Assembly (NCBI GenBank): GCA_900551305.1
Contig: URVK01000057.1
Coordinates: 1 to 8,384, forward strand
Length of the DNA: 8,384 bases
Direction of reading: 5' to 3'
Source of the DNA: an uncultured Collinsella sp.
Lineage (GTDB): Bacteria > Actinomycetota > Coriobacteriia > Coriobacteriales > Coriobacteriaceae
Numbering within the stretch: position 1 is the first letter of the stretch; every line of letters begins with the position of its first letter. Shown piece by piece: positions 5,148-8,384 of this stretch. Both the position numbers and the translations under genes were made by a program. The notes beneath the pieces were generated by a model. It was not told the DNA's origin. It saw nothing but the letters and a program-made list of their open reading frames with translations, and did no database searches.

Positions 5148-8100
5148 ATGGATATGTTTGAGGACGAGCGCCAGCGCGTCTCGCATCGCCGTGGCGCAAT
5201 TGCGCGCGGCGTAGCCAAGCGCGGCCTGGTGGCATTCCTGGCCTTCGCGATGGCCTTTGGCACCACACCGGCTCAGCTGTGGGCCGAGGGCGCCGAGGGC
5301 ATTGCCGAGGCTGTGGCTCAGGCTGCGACGCCGAGTGAGGGCACGGGGGCCGCGGACGGTGCTGCCGACCAGGGCAAGGCCGAGGTTTCGGATTCCGAGG
5401 GCGCGCCTGCAGCTAGTGCAGCCATAACAGAGGCAGCAACTGGCGACGAAGGCTCGGCGACGGGGGAGAGCCCTGCCACGAGCGAGCAGTCTTCGACGGC
5501 ATCCGCTGGCCAAGCGGGACCTGCCGCCGCGGCTGCCGTTCAGACAGAGAACCCGACAGAAACCGGCGATGTCGCCAAGAAGCAGGTTGAGGTCTCGTTC
5601 TCGATTATCGGCACCGATGCTGACGGCAAGGCTCAGACCTGGGTGGCACCTACGCAGCTCAAGCTCGACGAGGGCGCGACGGCTGCGGATGCCTTCATTA
5701 AGCTGCAGGAGAAGACGGGCTTCAAGGCAGACTACGATCCGAACACGGCATACGGTTTCTACCTCGAAAGCATCGCATCCCCGAGCGATGGTCGCACGCT
5801 TGCCTACGATCCGACGACTTATGCCTTCTGGCAGCTGTTCGTCGACGGCGCGTCTTCCTCGGTTGGCGCGAGCAGCGTCAAGCTCACCCAGGGGCAGAAG
5901 ATTGAGTTTGCCTATACGGCTGGTAGCTCGTCCCCTGTCGTTAAAGACCAGGTTGCCGCAAATGTGACCGTCATTGGTCGCGATGCCCAGGGCAAGACTC
6001 AGACTTGGGTCGATAATGCGCAGTATGTGGTGACGTCCGGTTCGAGCGCGCTTGATCTTACGAAGGTCGCACTCGAGGCGAACGACATTGACGCCGTTGC
6101 TGCGGGCTCCTTCATTCTGAGCCTTAAGTACAACGGTGTTGAGCTGGGTACGCCCCAAGATTATTCGACCTATTGGCAGCTGTTCATCAACGGCAAGTCG
6201 AGTGACTATACGGCGGACAATGTCACCATCCATGCCGGCGATACCGTCACGTGGTTCTACGGTGGCTGGGGCGACCAGTTGCCGTCCGATTCTGTCCATG
6301 CTTCTGTTCAGGTTCTCGGTAAGGACAAGGACGGCAAGCAGCAGGTTTGGGCTTCGACGGGTCAGACGAGTCTCAAGGCAGGCTCCACTGCCAAGGATCT
6401 CCTTGAGCAGGTCGGCCTTACTCTCGATGCTGGCGAATCGTCTTGGGGCTGGTTCCTCAACGGCATTTATTCGCCCTTCGATGGTAAGTCCTATTGTGGC
6501 TATGATGCTGCGACCAATAGCTATTGGCGCTTCTACGTAAATGGCAAGTTCGCCGACGTTGGCGCCGGTGCCTACAAGCTCCAGGAGGGTGACGCCGTCA
6601 CCTTTATGTATGGTGCTGACGCCGATGCCCTCCCCGGTCAGGTGCTTGGATCCGCCGATGTTATCGGTCCCGATGTCAACGGGAACAATACGCGTTGGGG
6701 CACGGCAAGCAATGTTTCTCTGCCCGAAGGCTCCGCGGCCCAGAACCTTATTGAGGCAGTTCTGAAGGCCAAGGGCGTTGCGTACAACGGCTCCCAGAGT
6801 GGTGAGTACTGGTTCCTGAATTCCATTACTTCGCCGTTCGATCACATGCCGTATGGTTGGGATGCTGCGACCAATAAATATTGGCATCTGTATATCAACG
6901 GAGAGCCCTCCTTACTCTGCGCCAATCAGATTACGCTCAAGAGCGGCGATAAGGTCACGCTTGCCTATACCACCGATAATTCGCCCATGCCCGATCCCGA
7001 CAAGATTGTCGTGGATCCGAGCGCGACGACTCCTGATTGGGATGCCGAGTGGGCCGGCTACGGCAACAGTGGCAACGGTTCGACCGTAACGGATGCCAAG
7101 ACGCCTGCGCAGGCCGCCGGTCTTAAGTGGGCCTTCGATTGGAAGGCCGAGTCTGGTCAGCAGTATGCCAACTGCAGCGAGCCTGTCATTGCTAACGGCT
7201 TTGTGTACATCGCGACCGAGAACGAGCTCATTAAGATCGATTCGTCCACGGGCAAAAAGGTTGCCTCTGCGCCGCTTGCCTCCAAGGTGAGCTATACCTC
7301 TCGTCCGATCTATACCAATGGCCTTATCATCGTTCCGCTCAACGGCGGTGCGGTCCAGGCGATTACTGCAGACAAGCTGATCTGCAAGTGGCTGACGCCT
7401 GGTTTGACGGACTTGACGCAGAGCTCCTGCACCGTCGTTTCGGACGGCGAGTACGTCTATGTAGGCACGGCTGACGGGAAGAAATACGTCAACGGTTCCT
7501 TTACGCGCATCAAGATCGTCACAGGCGAAGTCTCTTGGCAGAACATCGACGCAGCTGAGGGCTATTATTGGACTGGCGCTGCCCTGACGGATAAGTACGC
7601 CATCGTCCCCACGAGCGCAGGTACGCTTAAGTGCATTGATAAGGCAACGGGTGATGTCGTTTCGACCATGAAGCTCGGCGCCCTTGCGAACGCTGACTGC
7701 GTCGCCGATCCGTCCAATGGCTCGACCTTCTATCAGATGACGCACGACGGAAAGCTCCATGTGATTTCGCTTTCGGCGAAGGGCGTGCTGAGCGAGCAGA
7801 AGACGGTCGACCTGGGTCTTACGAATAACATGAGCGCCCCGGCGGTGTCTGGCGACAACTTGATTGTCGGTGGGCAGACGGCTACTGGATCTGCTCTGGT
7901 TCTCTATAATCTGAAGACCGGTAAGACCACGATGGTCACCGCTGCTGACGGTAAAGAACTACCGGCCGGATTTAACGGTATTGCTGCTACTCCGCTGGTG
8001 AGTGTTCAGGGCGGCAAAACCTATGTGTATTTCACCGTTAATAGCGCGGATAGCAAGGACTACGTCAGCTACTCTGCTGGTGGTGGGGTGTATCGCTATA

Positions 8101-8354
8101 CGCTCGGCGATGCGGAGGCGACGCAGATTTATGATGCGGCTGGCCATTACCAGTACTGTGACTCTCCGGTCATTGCCGATGCATCTGGCAACCTGTACTA
8201 CATCAATGACTCGGGCACGCTGTTCAAGCTTGGGGCCGTTGAGTCTTGGACGGTTGCCTTTAATTCCAACGGCGGGTCTGCTTGCGACACTAAGTTTGTT
8301 GCTACGTCCGATGGCAAGCTGGTCAAGCCGGCCGATCCGATGCGCGATGGCTAA
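5148..8354 (+). CDS. Exported multi-domain protein: four DUF4430 (transcobalamin-like) modules, PQQ-type beta-propeller, truncated Listeria-Bacteroides repeat
   Basis: From 5148 the product has 1068 residues. It begins with a basic n-region, then a signal-peptide core (LVAFLAFAMAFG, about 27-38) with probable cleavage after QLWA46. Residues 47-146 are a low-complexity Ala/Glu/Ser/Thr/Gly linker, likely a stalk. Four DUF4430 modules follow at about 147-257, 269-371, 384-488 and 501-607. Residues about 658-1031 form repeated strands with spaced TGK/TGD turns (IDSSTGKKV, IKIVTGEV, IDKATGDVV, YNLKTGKT), typical of a PQQ-like beta-propeller. From 1034, WTVAFNSNGGS begins a Listeria-Bacteroides (Flg_new) repeat, ending at PADPMRDG before TAA. 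DUF4430 resembles the C-terminal domain of transcobalamin and intrinsic factor. With the B12 riboswitch upstream, surface capture of cobalamin or another corrinoid is the best inference. No wall anchor is seen, probably because the C-terminus is missing: codons after the stop (TFGG) continue the repeat consensus. A general adhesin is the alternative. Confidence 0.88.
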   Translation: MDMFEDERQRVSHRRGAIARGVAKRGLVAFLAFAMAFGTTPAQLWAEGAEGIAEAVAQAATPSEGTGAADGAADQGKAEVSDSEGAPAASAAITEAATGDEGSATGESPATSEQSSTASAGQAGPAAAAAVQTENPTETGDVAKKQVEVSFSIIGTDADGKAQTWVAPTQLKLDEGATAADAFIKLQEKTGFKADYDPNTAYGFYLESIASPSDGRTLAYDPTTYAFWQLFVDGASSSVGASSVKLTQGQKIEFAYTAGSSSPVVKDQVAANVTVIGRDAQGKTQTWVDNAQYVVTSGSSALDLTKVALEANDIDAVAAGSFILSLKYNGVELGTPQDYSTYWQLFINGKSSDYTADNVTIHAGDTVTWFYGGWGDQLPSDSVHASVQVLGKDKDGKQQVWASTGQTSLKAGSTAKDLLEQVGLTLDAGESSWGWFLNGIYSPFDGKSYCGYDAATNSYWRFYVNGKFADVGAGAYKLQEGDAVTFMYGADADALPGQVLGSADVIGPDVNGNNTRWGTASNVSLPEGSAAQNLIEAVLKAKGVAYNGSQSGEYWFLNSITSPFDHMPYGWDAATNKYWHLYINGEPSLLCANQITLKSGDKVTLAYTTDNSPMPDPDKIVVDPSATTPDWDAEWAGYGNSGNGSTVTDAKTPAQAAGLKWAFDWKAESGQQYANCSEPVIANGFVYIATENELIKIDSSTGKKVASAPLASKVSYTSRPIYTNGLIIVPLNGGAVQAITADKLICKWLTPGLTDLTQSSCTVVSDGEYVYVGTADGKKYVNGSFTRIKIVTGEVSWQNIDAAEGYYWTGAALTDKYAIVPTSAGTLKCIDKATGDVVSTMKLGALANADCVADPSNGSTFYQMTHDGKLHVISLSAKGVLSEQKTVDLGLTNNMSAPAVSGDNLIVGGQTATGSALVLYNLKTGKTTMVTAADGKELPAGFNGIAATPLVSVQGGKTYVYFTVNSADSKDYVSYSAGGGVYRYTLGDAEATQIYDAAGHYQYCDSPVIADASGNLYYINDSGTLFKLGAVESWTVAFNSNGGSACDTKFVATSDGKLVKPADPMRDG
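5586..6968 (+). repeat. Array of four DUF4430 modules within the surface protein
   Basis: The modules lie at about 5586-5918, 5952-6260, 6297-6611 and 6648-6968. Each opens with a G-x-D-x-x-G-K/N pattern followed by a Trp (AQTWVA, TQTWVD, QQVWAS, NTRWGT). Each has a central (F/Y)W-(Q/R/H)-(L/F)-(F/Y)-(V/I)-(D/N)-G strand and ends with a (G/D)-D/Q-x-(V/I)-(T/E)-(F/L/W)-x-Y strand. Modules 1, 3 and 4 carry a loop S-P-(S/F)-D before it; module 2 has lost it. Modules 3 and 4 share an identical 16-base stretch (GATGCTGCGACCAATA at 6504-6519 and 6861-6876), so they are the most recently duplicated pair. Confidence 0.8.
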
Positions 8355-8384
8355 ACTTTCGGGGGGGGGGATATCGTACTGAAG
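8352..8384 (+). other. Stop codon followed by a ten-G run at the window edge; probable interrupted reading frame
   Basis: TAA at 8352-8354 ends the surface protein in the middle of the conserved DGYTFGGWY motif of a Listeria-Bacteroides repeat. The next codons in the same frame read T-F-G-G, as the motif requires, so a Tyr codon (TAC or TAT) has probably become TAA. Ten consecutive G bases (8361-8370) follow, and the remaining bases no longer match the repeat. This could be a genuine mutation with a homopolymer, or low-quality sequence at a contig end. Confidence 0.6.

Noticed and set aside
4983..6887. 634-codon open frame on the minus strand
   Set aside because: It lies opposite the riboswitch and the surface protein gene, gives no recognisable domains, and is explained by the GC-rich codon pattern of the + strand gene.
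1..8384. tRNA, rRNA, CRISPR array, transposase or phage genes
   Set aside because: No cloverleaf, rRNA core, regularly spaced repeats or mobile-element proteins were seen on either strand.

Overview
The window looks like a chromosomal segment of a high-GC, Gram-positive, gut-type actinobacterium, most likely of the class Coriobacteriia (Collinsella or a close relative). That placement is inferred from the gene set (a C69 dipeptidase, a phasin-like gene paired with an AarF/UbiB kinase, and a DUF4430 surface protein with beta-propeller and Listeria-Bacteroides repeats), the codon use and the AGGAG-type ribosome binding sites. No rRNA or marker gene is present to prove it. All genes read on the + strand.

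Layout: (1) 1-536 is the 3' part of folD (one-carbon/folate metabolism). (2) 537-891 has no gene but holds a striking element with perfect 33-bp terminal inverted repeats (573-605 and 774-806) and an internal terminator-like hairpin. (3) 892-2395 is a C69-family dipeptidase broken by a frame change near 1890-1900. (4) 2495-2945 is a small phasin-like gene, also frameshifted (near 2567), followed after 8 bases by (5) an intact AarF/UbiB-type kinase (2954-4717). (6) 4718-5147 is regulatory: an intrinsic terminator, a candidate promoter and a cobalamin-type riboswitch. (7) 5148-8354 encodes a large exported protein with four DUF4430 (transcobalamin-like) modules, a PQQ-type beta-propeller and the beginning of a Listeria-Bacteroides repeat, which is cut by a stop codon 30 bases before the window ends.

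The most interesting unit is the last one. A B12-sensing RNA sits directly ahead of an exported protein built from four copies of a domain related to the beta domain of animal transcobalamin/intrinsic factor. This fits a B12-repressed, cell-surface cobalamin (or corrinoid) capture protein. Regulation is supported by the riboswitch core. Ligand binding is inferred from domain similarity.

Caution: two genes with net one-base frame changes, plus a stop followed by a ten-G run at the right edge, may reflect sequence or assembly errors rather than biology. Read-level data would be needed to tell these apart.
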